Positions 48,059-59,099 of a DNA stretch of 64,000 nt are shown one piece after another (position 1 is the first letter of the stretch; the number at the start of each line of letters is the position of its first letter). The translations under genes and the position numbers were made by a program. The notes under the pieces are model-generated. The model ran no database searches. It was given only the letters and a program-made list of their open reading frames with translations, and had not been told where the DNA came from. The stretch comes from Chlorops oryzae. Taxonomy: Eukaryota > Arthropoda > Insecta > Diptera > Chloropidae. Location: positions 10,777,224 to 10,841,223 of the forward strand of contig CM035806.1 in assembly GCA_020466095.1 (NCBI GenBank). Direction: 5' to 3'.

Positions 48059-48089
48059 ACAAAAAAAAAAAAAAAAAAAAAAAAAAAAT
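48059..48089. repeat. Poly(A) run of about 30
   Basis: Homopolymer; could be a retroposed tail, but I see no parent sequence to its left. Confidence 0.9.
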
Positions 48090-48109
48090 GAATCGCATTG
48101 TCGCAATTT

Positions 48110-48370
48110 CAAGTACCTACTGAACGTTTAAACGTCGTCGCACTGTGGAGAAAAGTTTGCATTTTTCGATCAAAAATATCAAACAACCCAGCCCCAAATT
48201 ACCTAATTTTGGACATACAGAACCGAAATGCGGAATAAAGCTTGCTGTTGTGTAACAAAATTGGGAAAGCTTAATATGGCTATACTGCCATGTCCAACTT
48301 TTTGAGCCACGCCCACTCAAAGTTGGTAAATAAACCCCATATGAACCTCCAGAAAATCGTATAAAAATTT
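48110..48370 (-). mobile_element. Diverged dispersed repeat, partner at 57815-57960
   Basis: Read on the minus strand, TTTATACGATTTTCTGGAGG, GTGGGCGTGGCTCAAAAAGT and CCCAATTTTGTTACACAACA correspond to 57815 onward (TTTATACGATTTTCGGGAG, GTGGGCGTGGTAGCAAAT, CCAATTTTGGAGCACAACAG). Confidence 0.55.
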
Positions 48371-48631
48371 TCAATTTTTTCAGTTAATTCGAAAAAATGT
48401 TAACTGGTTTTTTTTTTTATTTGAAAATTTTTCAAAAAACTGTATTCTACTCCAATTTAATGACTTTAATTTTGCTAAATTCTCAGTTTTCACTCGTAAA
48501 AATTCAATTTTTCTAAACTTCGTTACATTCTTCAATTCGTTACTCTTACCTTTGGAATTTTAAAAAATTCTTATTGATGTATAAAACATATTTTTTTTTT
48601 TGAATTTTCGTAGAAAAATATCTCCTGCAGG

Positions 48632-49261
48632 CAGTGCTCGGACTTCTACCACTTTAGTGGTATATCTACCACTATTTTCACTTTCTACCACTTCTACCAC
48701 GCTAGGTCAAAATCTACCACTTTTTATTTTTACTTATTTATGCCTTTGTTTTATTTATTTTATGATCATTTAGAATAATTGAGAGCATAAAAAATGTGCT
48801 TCAATGTTATGTGTTATTGAAAAATGTGCTCGCAGCTTCCTATGGTCAAGAATGTTGTAAAGAATGGGAGTATTGACGCTTAACGACATCCAATAAATAT
48901 TGACACATTTTTTATAACAAGAGAAAATACCTAAAAACAATTAAGTTTCCCAATTTTCTACATGATCAGATGTGATATATTAGGGTTAGGCACAAAGGCG
49001 TCGGAAAATCGGAAAATTTTTTCGGCTTAAAGTGTTGTGCAAGATACAAAAAACTTTAAAAAATTGTTAAGAAGTCAGATTATTCTGATTTGCCGACTTT
49101 CCAACGTCTTTAACACGCCTTTGTGAATACCCCTGTGGTATTACTATATGAAACAATTTCAAATCTACCACTTTTTAAATAAATCTACCACTTTTTATAT
49201 AAATCTACCACTTTTTCTTTAAAAATCTACCACCTTTAAAAATTTTCAAGTCCGATCACTG
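48632..49261. mobile_element. hAT-type element with perfect 8-bp duplication CCTGCAGG
   Basis: Termini CAGTGCTCGGACTT and, reverse-complemented, CAGTGATCGGACTTGAAAAT. CCTGCAGG is duplicated at 48624-48631 and 49262-49269. Multiple AATCTACCACTTTTT subterminal repeats lie at both ends, plausible transposase-binding sites. The truncated partner is 30262-30697. Confidence 0.92.
48980..49135. mobile_element. CACAAAGGCGT MITE nested in the hAT-type element
   Basis: AGGGTTAGGCACAAAGGCGT and, reverse-complemented, GGGGTATTCACAAAGGCGT bound a 155-bp stretch that is absent from the homologous place in 30262-30697 (there GATATATTGTATTAATA is continuous). Exact boundaries are uncertain by a few bases. 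Confidence 0.7.
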
Positions 49262-49345
49262 CCTGCAGGTCAAAGTCATCAGTGACTTTATCGGGACATT
49301 TAGATGACATTGTCACGCATGACACCTTGATCCTTCCAGTTGAGG

Positions 49346-51420
49346 CAAATTTCTCGAAATATCTTTGGCTTTTAATATCCAATTGGAAAAGTAGGTACTT
49401 TTGGGAAAGAATTCAAAAATGTTTTAATCACGAAAAAAAAAAAAAAATATATTAATAAAATAAATCCCACCTCAACCCACTGTAACTAAAAAGCCTTCAA
49501 GCGAGTTCCACAAGAGAAGGGAAGAAAAATCGGAAAACCTTTGTGATTGTACTCTCGTTCAACCGTCAAGCCTTTTGTAAAGAGCAGTCTCGAGCGTGTA
49601 TCTTTCCATATCGATGTTTACGATCTATTTGGGTGTCTAGTGGAATAGCAGTCAACCGAACCGTCTGAACGACCGAACGAACGAACGAACGAAAACACAT
49701 AAAATATACACTACCGCTTAAACCATGAAAAATTGGAATCCTAATGTCCAAGAGGAGAGACTCCTCTCAGCACACGTCGTGAAGTCTCAAAAGAATCTAA
49801 AATGATCCGCTAGCGAAGTTTTGTCGTGAATATTTCGCGCGCCTCGTGATCATTAATGTGCTTTTGACCAAATTTTATGAGCTAAGCATTAAAAATGAAA
49901 AAATAAAAACCCCCCGAAAAACAAAAAAAAAAAAAAAAGAATAAACCTCGCATAATAAGCCAATTACCGTTGGCAATTGAGTTCAAAAATCTAACTACTA
50001 TCCATCCTTGGATCCGATAGAATAAGGCATGAACCCCGCTGCATGCCACTGACTGGCATTGCAACCAGAAAAGCAACTGACCCAAAAGAAGACGAGCCAC
50101 CCCCGATAGGATATTTTTCTTATAAAATCAAAAATTTATAACTAGCCACTAATAATAATAAAACAAATTTTATAAAAGACCAACAACAACAACAATTCTA
50201 ATGCAACTAATAAAATACTCAATTACGGAGTGAAAAGGGAAAAATTAAAAAACAAAAAAACAAAAATAAATAAAAAAAAAACAATAACTTTTTTAAATAC
50301 ACTCAACTGATAAGACCACGTGTTGCTTCCACTGCAACCATTTGCTCCAGCTCCAAGACGCCGATTTATGCCTTTGTGAAAAAAAACTCAAATTGCCTAT
50401 TCACTCGCACTCGCGCCCACTCGCCCACTCGCTCGCTCGCTCGCCCGTTCTTTGGCCGTTTGAGCGCTCGTGGGTTCCTTCGTTCACTCGCTCGTTCGTT
50501 CGCTCGCTCGTTCGTTCGTTCGTTCCACTCTTATCACTGCCGGCAATCTATGCGCTCTACATTTCCACTCCACTCACTCCTTAGGACCGCGCGTATCTTA
50601 ATCCATCCGTTGTCGATAGCCAACAAATCGTTGGAGAATGTCTTGACTCATTCGCCAATGCTACTGCCGGCGGACACTGCACCCTATCACCACATCGCCA
50701 CATCGCCACCCCAATCGCCTCATCATCCACATCGACATAAACATCGACATCGGCATCGACATCGGCGTCGGCATCGACAGCGACATCTAAGTCGATGCAA
50801 TGCGCAAGGAATTCCTTTCCCAATGCTTTTCCTCTCAATCGGCTCGTTGTTTTTGTTGTTGTTTTTTTTTTTTTTTTAATATTCTGTTTTGTTGTTGTCT
50901 CTGTTTTATGCGACATGGCTTGAGCTCGAGCTCGAGCGCTCTGTTGCTTCTTGGTTCCCGAAGTCGTGCGCGCCGCCACTCAAATTCATTGAATTCAGTC
51001 CGGTTTCCAAACTGAAATTGTGCACATCGTCGTCGTCATCGTCGTCGTTGAGAGTCTCTTTCGAATGGCTTTAGCGCATTGAAATTCTTTGATTTTCTGA
51101 CTTTAAGCGGCCCTCTACGATTTTTCAAATTGTGTGTTTTTAAGCCGTCGGCGATTTGTTGTTTCTTCAAGTCGTGAAATTGGAATGGTGTCTTTCGAAG
51201 AAAAATATTTTTCAAAAAATTTGCTTAACGATAAGAAAAACTTTTATAAAATAAATTAAAAACATTTTTTGTGGAAAAAGGGCTCTCCCGAGGAGAGATA
51301 AACATTTTTATTGACTCAAACTGTTCGAACGTTTTGGAAGATATTTTCCAAAAAACAAAAGATAAAAATCTTAAATAAATAAATACGCCGTCATTTTTTG
51401 AATTCTGTAAGTGCAAATAT
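49346..51420. other. Element-poor, simple-repeat-rich DNA without a supported gene
   Basis: Contains the GCTC/GTTC repeat, a CATCGACATCGGCATCGACA run (50730-50790) and CGTCGTCGTCATCGTCGTCG (51028-51047). Frames are open on both strands because of composition. Could be exonic leader or enhancer of a gene outside the window. Confidence 0.45.
50400..50530. repeat. GCTC/GTTC tetranucleotide repeat
   Basis: CTCGCTCGCTCGCTCGCCC and CGTTCGTTCGTTCGTTCC runs. The 167-codon frame over it is an artefact of the repeat. Confidence 0.85.
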
Positions 51421-52038
51421 TTCTGAACTATAATAATAATTTTTTTTTTTTATATATACTTAAGTACTTATATAAAGTCCTAAGGGTGAAAATATTTTTT
51501 GATATACAGTAGGTTTACTCCCGGAAAAGTTAAGTCTCACAAAAGTTAATTGTTGTGAAAAGTTAATCGAAATTTTGCTCTCATGGAAAGCCTTAAAAAG
51601 TTAATTTTAAATTTTATGGCTTTTTGGCTTCAAAAAGAGGAAATTGCTTAGAAAATAAACCGTTTATACACTAAAAAAAAAATAAAATTTAATGCCAAAA
51701 ATTTTATTACTTTTTCCCAACAATTTTTTTTCGTTAAATCGTTTCCAACAATTTAAATTGTTTAAAAAAAAAAATGAAGCTCTTAAAACAAAAAAATTCT
51801 TCGCATGACCACAGAAATTTAAAATTAATTCTTGATGCAACAATTTTTTCAATAACATTGTCTCAACAATGTAAAGTTCTTGAGAAACTTTTTTGAGTGT
51901 ATCTTTCCGTTTGTTAGATTTGGAACATTTTGAACATTCGCAAAAGTATACTGTATTATCTTGAAAACAAAGATCCTAGCTTTTATTCGTCGTCCCGGAG
52001 TTATCTGCTGGTTAAAAAAAAAAAAACAAACAAAATTA

Positions 52039-52679
52039 TACACAGAAAAAAAATCAACCAGAAAACTGTTAAATCAAAAGGAAAAACATAGAAAACGGCT
52101 TCAACAAGGAATATTTTTATTTTAACAATTTTTCTTGTTGGAAAAAATAAATATTTTCCTTTTGAATCAACCATATTTCAGGTTGAATTGAAATGATAAT
52201 TTTCAAAAATTGATTTAAATTTAAATTTTTGAACCCACCCACGGACATAATTGAAATGACAAGATAATTTTTAAAATAAAAAAAAAATTCTAAAATACCT
52301 ATAAAAAAAGAAATGTCAAAACAAATTTAATTAAGATTCAAAGCAGATTTTTCACAGATCCCTCTGCTGAACATAACCCCAAAAATAGGCCATCGGATGG
52401 ACTTCATCCGATTTTGTCACTCCGTTGTCGTTTGACTGCTTTCGCAATGCTTAAAAAGTTCTAAGATGAATAAATATCTACGTCCTATTTTATAAACCAA
52501 ATGAGAATTATACCGAACGTAAAGAAATGTAATTAAACATATTTCCTTTTAAATCAACCCAAAATGTTGTTGACTCAACCATTTTTCTTTTGAATTTTTC
52601 GTTCTGCTCGAAAATCAAAAGGACTGTGAATAAAAATGCGCCCTTTTAAAAAAATCATGGTTAAGTTCGCTCAGTGTAG
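52039..52679. mobile_element. TACACTGAG-ended MITE, uninterrupted copy
   Basis: Ends TACACAGAAAAAA and GCTCAGTGTA. It contains the intact TTAATTAA that is split by the TTAA element in the 46-kb copy. Confidence 0.87.
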
Positions 52680-52949
52680 CCACTTTCTGGGGTAAAACTT
52701 TTTCCCATGATCATAGATAATTTTGGATAAAATCGTCAAGTTTTCCAACACTAGATGTGAAGAAAACACAATTTTCGCACAATTTTTATTTATTTTAAGA
52801 TTATTTTTTTATAAGTATTTATATCTTTATTTAAATTTAAAATTCGATTTACCAAGAAAAACTTTTTGTGGTTATTGGAGTAGATAACTCCGATGCGACC
52901 TATTGTCAAGTACTTATTTGCTAATTACAATCCAATATACAAATTTTAG

Positions 52950-53045
52950 CGCCTGTTTTCTCCTTATAACGAATTCTCTCTATAACGAATATTTTTTCCG
53001 GTCCCTTGGATTTCGTTATAGAGAGTTTCGCCTGTATTAAACCTA
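52950..53045. mobile_element. pogo-like remnant
   Basis: CTCTCTATAACGAAT and, on the other strand, CTCTCTATAACGAAATCC form an imperfect inverted repeat of the kind seen inside pogo/Tigger termini. Confidence 0.4.
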
Positions 53046-53449
53046 CATCTTTGATAGTATCCAGTTAGATATGTTTCCAAGTAGCCGAAGGACACAGCGG
53101 CCAGTGCCTTACTAACCCCTCAGTTAGATTAGATTCAATGTAAATTTATCTAATACAAATTAGGGAAATCAAAAAGCCTTCTAAGGGCCGTTTTCTAATT
53201 TTTTTTTTTTTTTGTCTGTAAGTTTAATTATCCAAATGATAATTTCATACAAATATTTTTAATAAGTCAAAGTAAATAAAATTTAACTGGCAGATAGAGG
53301 TGAAAAGTAGGATGAAAAAACGGCCCTCAGTATTTTAAGATCTAGAAATACTCATTTTAGCTGGTTATAAATATAAATTAAATTTTAGAAGACTTTGTGA
53401 ATTGCCCAGATTATAATTAAATAAATTAAAATCGTTGTAATTAATAACA

Positions 53450-54560
53450 CTAGTTTACAAAAAAAAAGAGCAGAGACGAAATGATGGTTTTTAGACTAAA
53501 TTGGGGTCGCTGATCACGAAAATTGCATCGGTTTTTTTTCCCAAAAGAATAGTCTTTGAGATATGCGCAAAAAACATGTTTTTTGGTTACTTTACGAGAT
53601 TTTTCAAAATAACTCCAAAACGGCTCGCCTAAATAAAATAAAATTTTATCAATATGAAGCAGAAAACTTTCCCCTTTGTAACGATCTATCATTTGTTACA
53701 ATCGGTGTTTTAGTTTTTGAGCTATAGGCATTTGAACTTGCAAAAAGTTTACTTTTTTGGGTTTTTTTTTTTAATTTTCAAAATTTCATTTTAACTTTTA
53801 AGTACTAAAAAATTTTTTTAAATTTTTTTCGGTAACTAAAAATGATAAACATATCTTTAGCGTACATAAAAAACAAAATTTCAAAATTTCCAAATCGGTT
53901 GAAAATATAAAGAAGTTATAAGAGATTTTCCACATTTACTCAAATTTTAGTGCCTTTATGTTATGTAAAAATTGGATTATTGCTTTCAGTGACGTTGAAG
54001 TAAGCCCGGTTGATTTTAGTACTCCGACGTCTATGAGTTTAAAATTTGGTGTCAAAAATTCTGGGACACAGATTTTTCTGACTAAGTATGGGAATTCCAA
54101 AAATTTATTTGAACTATGAAGCCGAGTTCTGGTGAAGAATTAGTGGGCCACAAAAAAAAATTAACCTTTTTCATACCTCAAATACATGTATGTAGGTACC
54201 CCTATGCTTTATTTTTATAAATCGTTCTCAAAATGACGAAGAATTATTTTGTGTTCATTTTATTCGGGCTTAGGGTCCAAACATTTCTGATATGAACTGT
54301 TAACTTTTTGGCAATCGAAAAAGATATTTTTTCTTATTGCCGAAAGTGGAAAGCTGATGCGATCGATTTCGAACCCAGCTACGAGGTCATCATCAGGCAT
54401 CTTTCATCAGAATTTTTGATCAAATATCGATTTATTTTTTATGTGAATACCAATTTGACTTACTCAATTAGCTACACCCGAATGATAATCGGAAAATAGC
54501 CGAAACATATACATAATAAAACAATGAAGTTTCGAAACATTTTTGGTGTTCAATTTCCAT
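53450..54560. other. Intergenic, repeat-like, no supported gene
   Basis: AT-rich. Phrases such as GGGGTCGCTGATCACGAAAA and CCAAAACGGCTCGCCTAAAT look like parts of dispersed insect repeats, but no second copy is in the window. Confidence 0.4.
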
Positions 54561-55671
54561 ACACTATCCTCAACGGGTCCACCTTAAAAAAGGTGAACTT
54601 TTATACGATTTTGACTATTTTGGACTAATTTGTGTCATTATAAAAAAAAAAAAAAACCGGTACAAGTTCAGTGCATGAGCTATCGATCCAAAGCACTGTT
54701 GCCGGTTGAGGCAATCTACGATAAATAAAGAGAATGGTTTGGTCCTTAGTGGAGACTTAGGGAAGAAAAGTGCTTAAGGAGATTTTTTTAGAGGACCAAG
54801 TACCTATATTTATTTTGAGAAGAATTCGAAATCAAATCTAAGACATTCAGAGGGTACCCCTTTAACCCCTTTAAAAAAGAAAGCCACAGTAGTTGAAACT
54901 CAAAAAAACATTGGACATTCTCAAGACCGAGCCGAGGGAGGTTTACCTGAAAACTACACCGAAAACATTACTCTAAAAAGGGTTTTTTTTTTAAAGAATT
55001 GATGACAGAGATCGCTATGGAATCGATCAAACAATTTTATATAAATTAAATGCTATAATTCTCACAACCTTAAAATTAGATTTCATTCACAATGTTTCAA
55101 TATTGGAAGGCACTAGGCTCTTCTCTAAAGGCGCTGATCAGTACCCAATCACGAAGTGTCTCAATATGGCCAATTTTCGCCAATCTTTGGTGTGTTATGT
55201 GATCAAAACTCGAACCATTTACAGAAATTCTTTGGTGGAATGTAAAAACGACACATGGAATTTATTTTGGCCCGGCAGCGGCATTAGTGTTCCCCCAAAA
55301 AATACCGGAACATGATGGTATAGTAGGTATCTAGGTACAATTGTGCCTTTTTCGGCCCTTTTTGACCTCTGAAGTATATTAGGTACAATTGCTTCGTTTT
55401 AGGTGCAATGTTTTTCAAAATATTTTCGGGTCACTAAACCAAAAGAATTTTTTTTTGGAACAAGTGGTTAATTACAATATGCTTTAAGAAAATTTGTCTG
55501 GCAACTACCCTGTACTGTCAACTTTTTCAAAAATCAAATACTATATCTAGTGCAACGTAGTTGACAACACTGAATCTTCTCCTCAGCGGCTAATGGCTTA
55601 TGATTTTAGGTACATTAGTACCCAGAAAGGTGCATTATTATTATTTTTTTTTTGTGAAATTAGGTACATTA

Positions 55672-56010
55672 GATGGGGGGGTCGCAAATGCACCCCTGAG
55701 GGGTTATAGGCCAAAGAAAAAAATTTGCAGTTAAAGAAAAAAGTTTTTTACGCCTTAACGCTTAAATGCAAGATAAAAATTTAAATGCAGTTTGACAGAG
55801 AATTGTCAGACCTTTCTATCTGTTCAACATTTTCTCATGCTTTCTTACAGTTTCAAGGGTATTTTTGCCATCAAAGTCAAAATTTTGAAATTTTTTCCAA
55901 ATTTTTTGACTTCGCAAGCCATTTTGGTATGAAAATGGTCTTATTAAGGCATACTTTTTTATTTTGTTTCCAAATCTGCTGTAAATTTCCTTCAAATCCG
56001 TACTACATAC
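55672..56010 (+). mobile_element. CAGGGTGT-family element, copy C, partial and diverged
   Basis: GCACCCCTGAGGGGTTATAG, GACAGAGAATTGTCAGACCT and AGCCATTTTGGTATGAAAAT align with copies A and D. Both termini are missing. Confidence 0.65.
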
Positions 56011-56087
56011 TTTATACCTTATTAGCGGTTTAACCTCAGGAAACAACGAATTTCAAAATCATCATGATTTTTTTTTTTACAAAGCTC

Positions 56088-56635
56088 AAGCCCAAAATCC
56101 AACATTGGAGAGCCCGATGCGAGAGTACGCGACGTCACGAAAATGTTTTGCGTGACGCATTTCAATCTCCAATGTGAGTTTTGCGTCACGCAGATGATAG
56201 CATAATTTCGCTTCTAGTAATGCAATATTTGAAACGAGTAGCAGCCTAACGAGTACCGAGTACTCATAAAAATTATACGTTATCACTTGAGCTTAAATTT
56301 TAATTCAAAATTTTCAAAAAATTTCAAAAAATTTTCAAAATGAACCAAAGCTCGTGAAATATTCTAAAAGCTCTTTTTCACGAAACAGTGAACAGTTTTT
56401 GTTTTATTAGTTTAAACGAGTACCCAATAGCGGGTACTCAAAAAAATAGCTACATCATTAACCTGTCAAATTGCCTCGTAACGAGAAATATTCACATTTT
56501 TCTAAATTTTCTCGCTACGAGGTCTCGCAGTGCGATACATTGGAGCTTGAACCATATGATTGAATATATTGAAATTTGTGTGCGTCTCGTCTCGCGCTCT
56601 CGCATCGGGCTCTCGCAATGTTGGATTTTGGGCTT
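56088..56635 (+). mobile_element. AAGCCCAAAATCC MITE, copy 1
   Basis: Termini AAGCCCAAAATCCAACATTG and its near-perfect inverse, with terminal homology of about 45 bp. The interior has repeated ACGAGTACTC-type palindromes (GAGTACCGAGTACTC, CGAGTACCC..GGGTACTC) and the block TTTCACGAAACAGTGAACAG. Copy 2 is at 62503-63025 in opposite orientation. Confidence 0.88.
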
Positions 56636-56770
56636 CAGAAATCTTAGTACTCGATAATTTAGAAAAATTCCATTTCTTTATTAAGACTTTTTTTATTTGC
56701 ATTTAATTGCAACCTTTTCATATCAAAAAGAAATGGAATTTTTCTAAATTATCGAGTTCTAAGATTTCAG
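56636..56770. repeat. Inverted repeat with 43-bp arms
   Basis: The left arm (56636-56678) and the reverse complement of the right arm (56727-56770) differ at two positions (CTTAGTACTCG versus CTTAGAACTCG, and the second base). The spacer is about 48 bp. It abuts the MITE ending at 56635. Confidence 0.85.
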
Positions 56771-56809
56771 ATGTCTTAAAATGCACTATGTAACTTTGCG
56801 AAAATATAA

Positions 56810-57101
56810 CATATCGTCGTTGCGACTGCAAAAGCGCGTAACAGCAATCTGCAATACCGCATATTTACAAATATTCGCAAACTGATATATCGTGCTATTG
56901 ACATGTGATTGTATATTAGAACCTAATTTAGCTCACGCCATTTGAATTAGCCAATAAAAAAACGTCAATTTCAACGTCATAGCAAAACGGCGTATTAGTT
57001 CTTGAGATGTTTTTGGCACGATATTTCATGTTTGCGACTTTTGTAAATACGCGGTATTGCAGATTGATGTTACGCGCTTTTGCAGTCGCAACGACGATAT
57101 G
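56810..57101. mobile_element. Foldback MITE with about 85-bp arms
   Basis: Arms begin CATATCGTCGTTGCGACTGC and continue AAAAGCGCGTAACA.CAATCTGCAATACCGC and TATCGTGC in both directions. The spacer is about 120 bp; no ORF; target duplication not clear. Confidence 0.88.
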
Positions 57102-57814
57102 CCTATAATTTATTTTGTGTGTCAGGTCATTATAGAACTAGATTAATTATATGTTAATTAAAAGAAAAAAATCTATTCTTTTGAAAAAAAATAATACCTT
57201 ATAAAAATAAAAATACAAAATTTTAAAATTTTAGTTGTGGGCTTTGCAAGGGAATATTACACTTTTTTGATCATTTTCAAATCGAGTTTAAAAAAAAAAA
57301 TAAAGAAAAAGACCTTCCCAATTTTTTTTTATATATGCATTGTTACTGATAGAAACCGTTCTAAAAATGAAAAAAAAAATGAAGTTAAAAGCCCTGCAGA
57401 TTCAAAAGTTATGAGACCATTTCTAAGGTTGCATAAAATACACTTAAATCAAGTGTAGTATAGGAGTTAAAAAAAGTACTTATTCAAACGTAACGTTTGT
57501 ATAGATGTTTAGAAAAAGCTTTTTTTTTTGTGTAATACTTATAAATATAATCGGCAACGTTAATATAAACTAATTTGTTGATTTTTTAGGCTCCCAATCG
57601 TTTATAAAGAAAGACTATGTTCGCGTCTTAAGTCTTTGCTCTATCTCTCTCGCTCTTTATATTAGAACTGTGTACGTAAAGACTTAAGAAGCGAACGTGA
57701 AAACAGTAATAAAATCCTAGGTAATTAAAAGACATCCCCTAGGGCTGGACCGTGTTTTTTTTTTATTTTTTGTGCTAAATATTTAAATAAATATCGTTCA
57801 TTCATATTTTTTCA

Positions 57815-57960
57815 ATTTTTATACGATTTTCGGGAGTTTCAAAAGTACTCTATTTACCAACTTTTAATGGGCGTAGCACAAAAAGTGGGCGTGGTAGCAA
57901 ATTTAAATTAGGTTTTTCCAATTTTGGAGCACAACAGTAAACTCTGTTGCGGAATTTGGG
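57815..57960 (+). mobile_element. Diverged dispersed repeat, partner of 48110-48370
   Basis: See the shared blocks named for 48110-48370; the two copies differ by many substitutions and small gaps. No coding frame. Confidence 0.5.
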
Positions 57961-58159
57961 TCCCCCCTGTACATGGGGGTTGGGGTGGTTCGATTATCAA
58001 AATTTTTTTTCAAAATTTCTTAATTTTATGAAAAAAAACCTCCATGCAAAATTTCATTGCTATAGCACGACTCCTTGTATTTTTGGCCACGAGATGTATG
58101 GAGACGCGACACTGTGCGCCGCGCCGTATCATATTAAATATTAACTGAAAAAACCTTTG

Positions 58160-58208
58160 TAGATTTTTGCCTCGAGCGGGATTCGAACACACATTCTTCT
58201 GGCTCGGA
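58160..58208 (-). mobile_element. tRNA-like 3' half, SINE remnant
   Basis: On the minus strand GTGTGTTCGAATCCCGCTCG followed by AGGCA is a B-box/T-arm sequence. It ends next to the CAGGGTGT element at 58214, which may have split it. Confidence 0.4.
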
Positions 58209-58213
58209 AGCAT

Positions 58214-58677
58214 ATACAGGGTGTTCTATTTGTGATGGTCAACCGGTCGGGAGCTGATAGAGGGGGTCAGAACTAACAAAAAATCGTATGGCAGGCGTGG
58301 GGGTCCAAAATGCACCCCTGAGGAGTTATAAGGGAAAGAAAGAAATTTGCAGTTGTTTCAGAAAAAAAATTGTGACGCCTCAACGTTTGTATCCAAGATA
58401 AAAATTTTAATGCAGTTCGACAGAGAATTGTCAGACCTTTCTAGGCGTATAAAATAGTCTTACACTTTATTGCATCTTCAAGGGTATTTGAGCCTTCAAA
58501 GTAAAAATTTTAAAATTTTTTAAACATTTTTTGACTTTGAGAGCCATTTTGGTATGAAAAAGGTCCTATTACCACCTAAATTTTTTATTTTATTCAAAAT
58601 GCTGGATCGATTTTCTTTAATTTGGTACCCCATATGTCTAATAAATTTTTTGAAAATAAGATTCGAAAATTAAATAT
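58214..58677 (+). mobile_element. CAGGGTGT-ended element, copy D
   Basis: Starts TACAGGGTGTTCTATTTGTG and is co-linear with copy A through CCATATGTCTAATAAATTTT and GAAAATTAAATATCT. The homology of A and D runs beyond the terminus of copy B, so B is an internally shortened form. Confidence 0.75.
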
Positions 58678-59099
58678 CTAAATGAACATCTATCCGTTTG
58701 CTATCAATGAAGTCGAACTTATTAGATTTGATACAGCAAAACCTTCTAAATAATTTTCGCAATTTTTTAAGCCTTTTATTTTAACGATTTTAGCCTCTGC
58801 GAAAAAAACACTCTGGCAACACTTTCTATTACGGCTTAAATTCACGAAGTCTTTGCAAAGAATCATAATGACTTCTTTTGTTAAAAATTATATACAGAGC
58901 ATAAGTGAGTCCATGTTGTGATTTTCTATTGCTTGCTCCTTATAGGTACATATCTCACGTGGTCACTTCAATGGAGCCCTTCATCAATTATAGCATAAAG
59001 AAAGGTTTCAGAGATCTGTCTAAGACTGATTATTTAAAATTCTGAAGTGTTGTTCCATCACATACTCCGACAATTTCTTTATTTTTTGCAACTCTTTTT

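Noticed and set aside
50376..50979. 167-codon + frame and 132-codon - frame
   Set aside because: Driven by GCTC/GTTC and CATCGA simple repeats, open on both strands at once; ends in poly(T).
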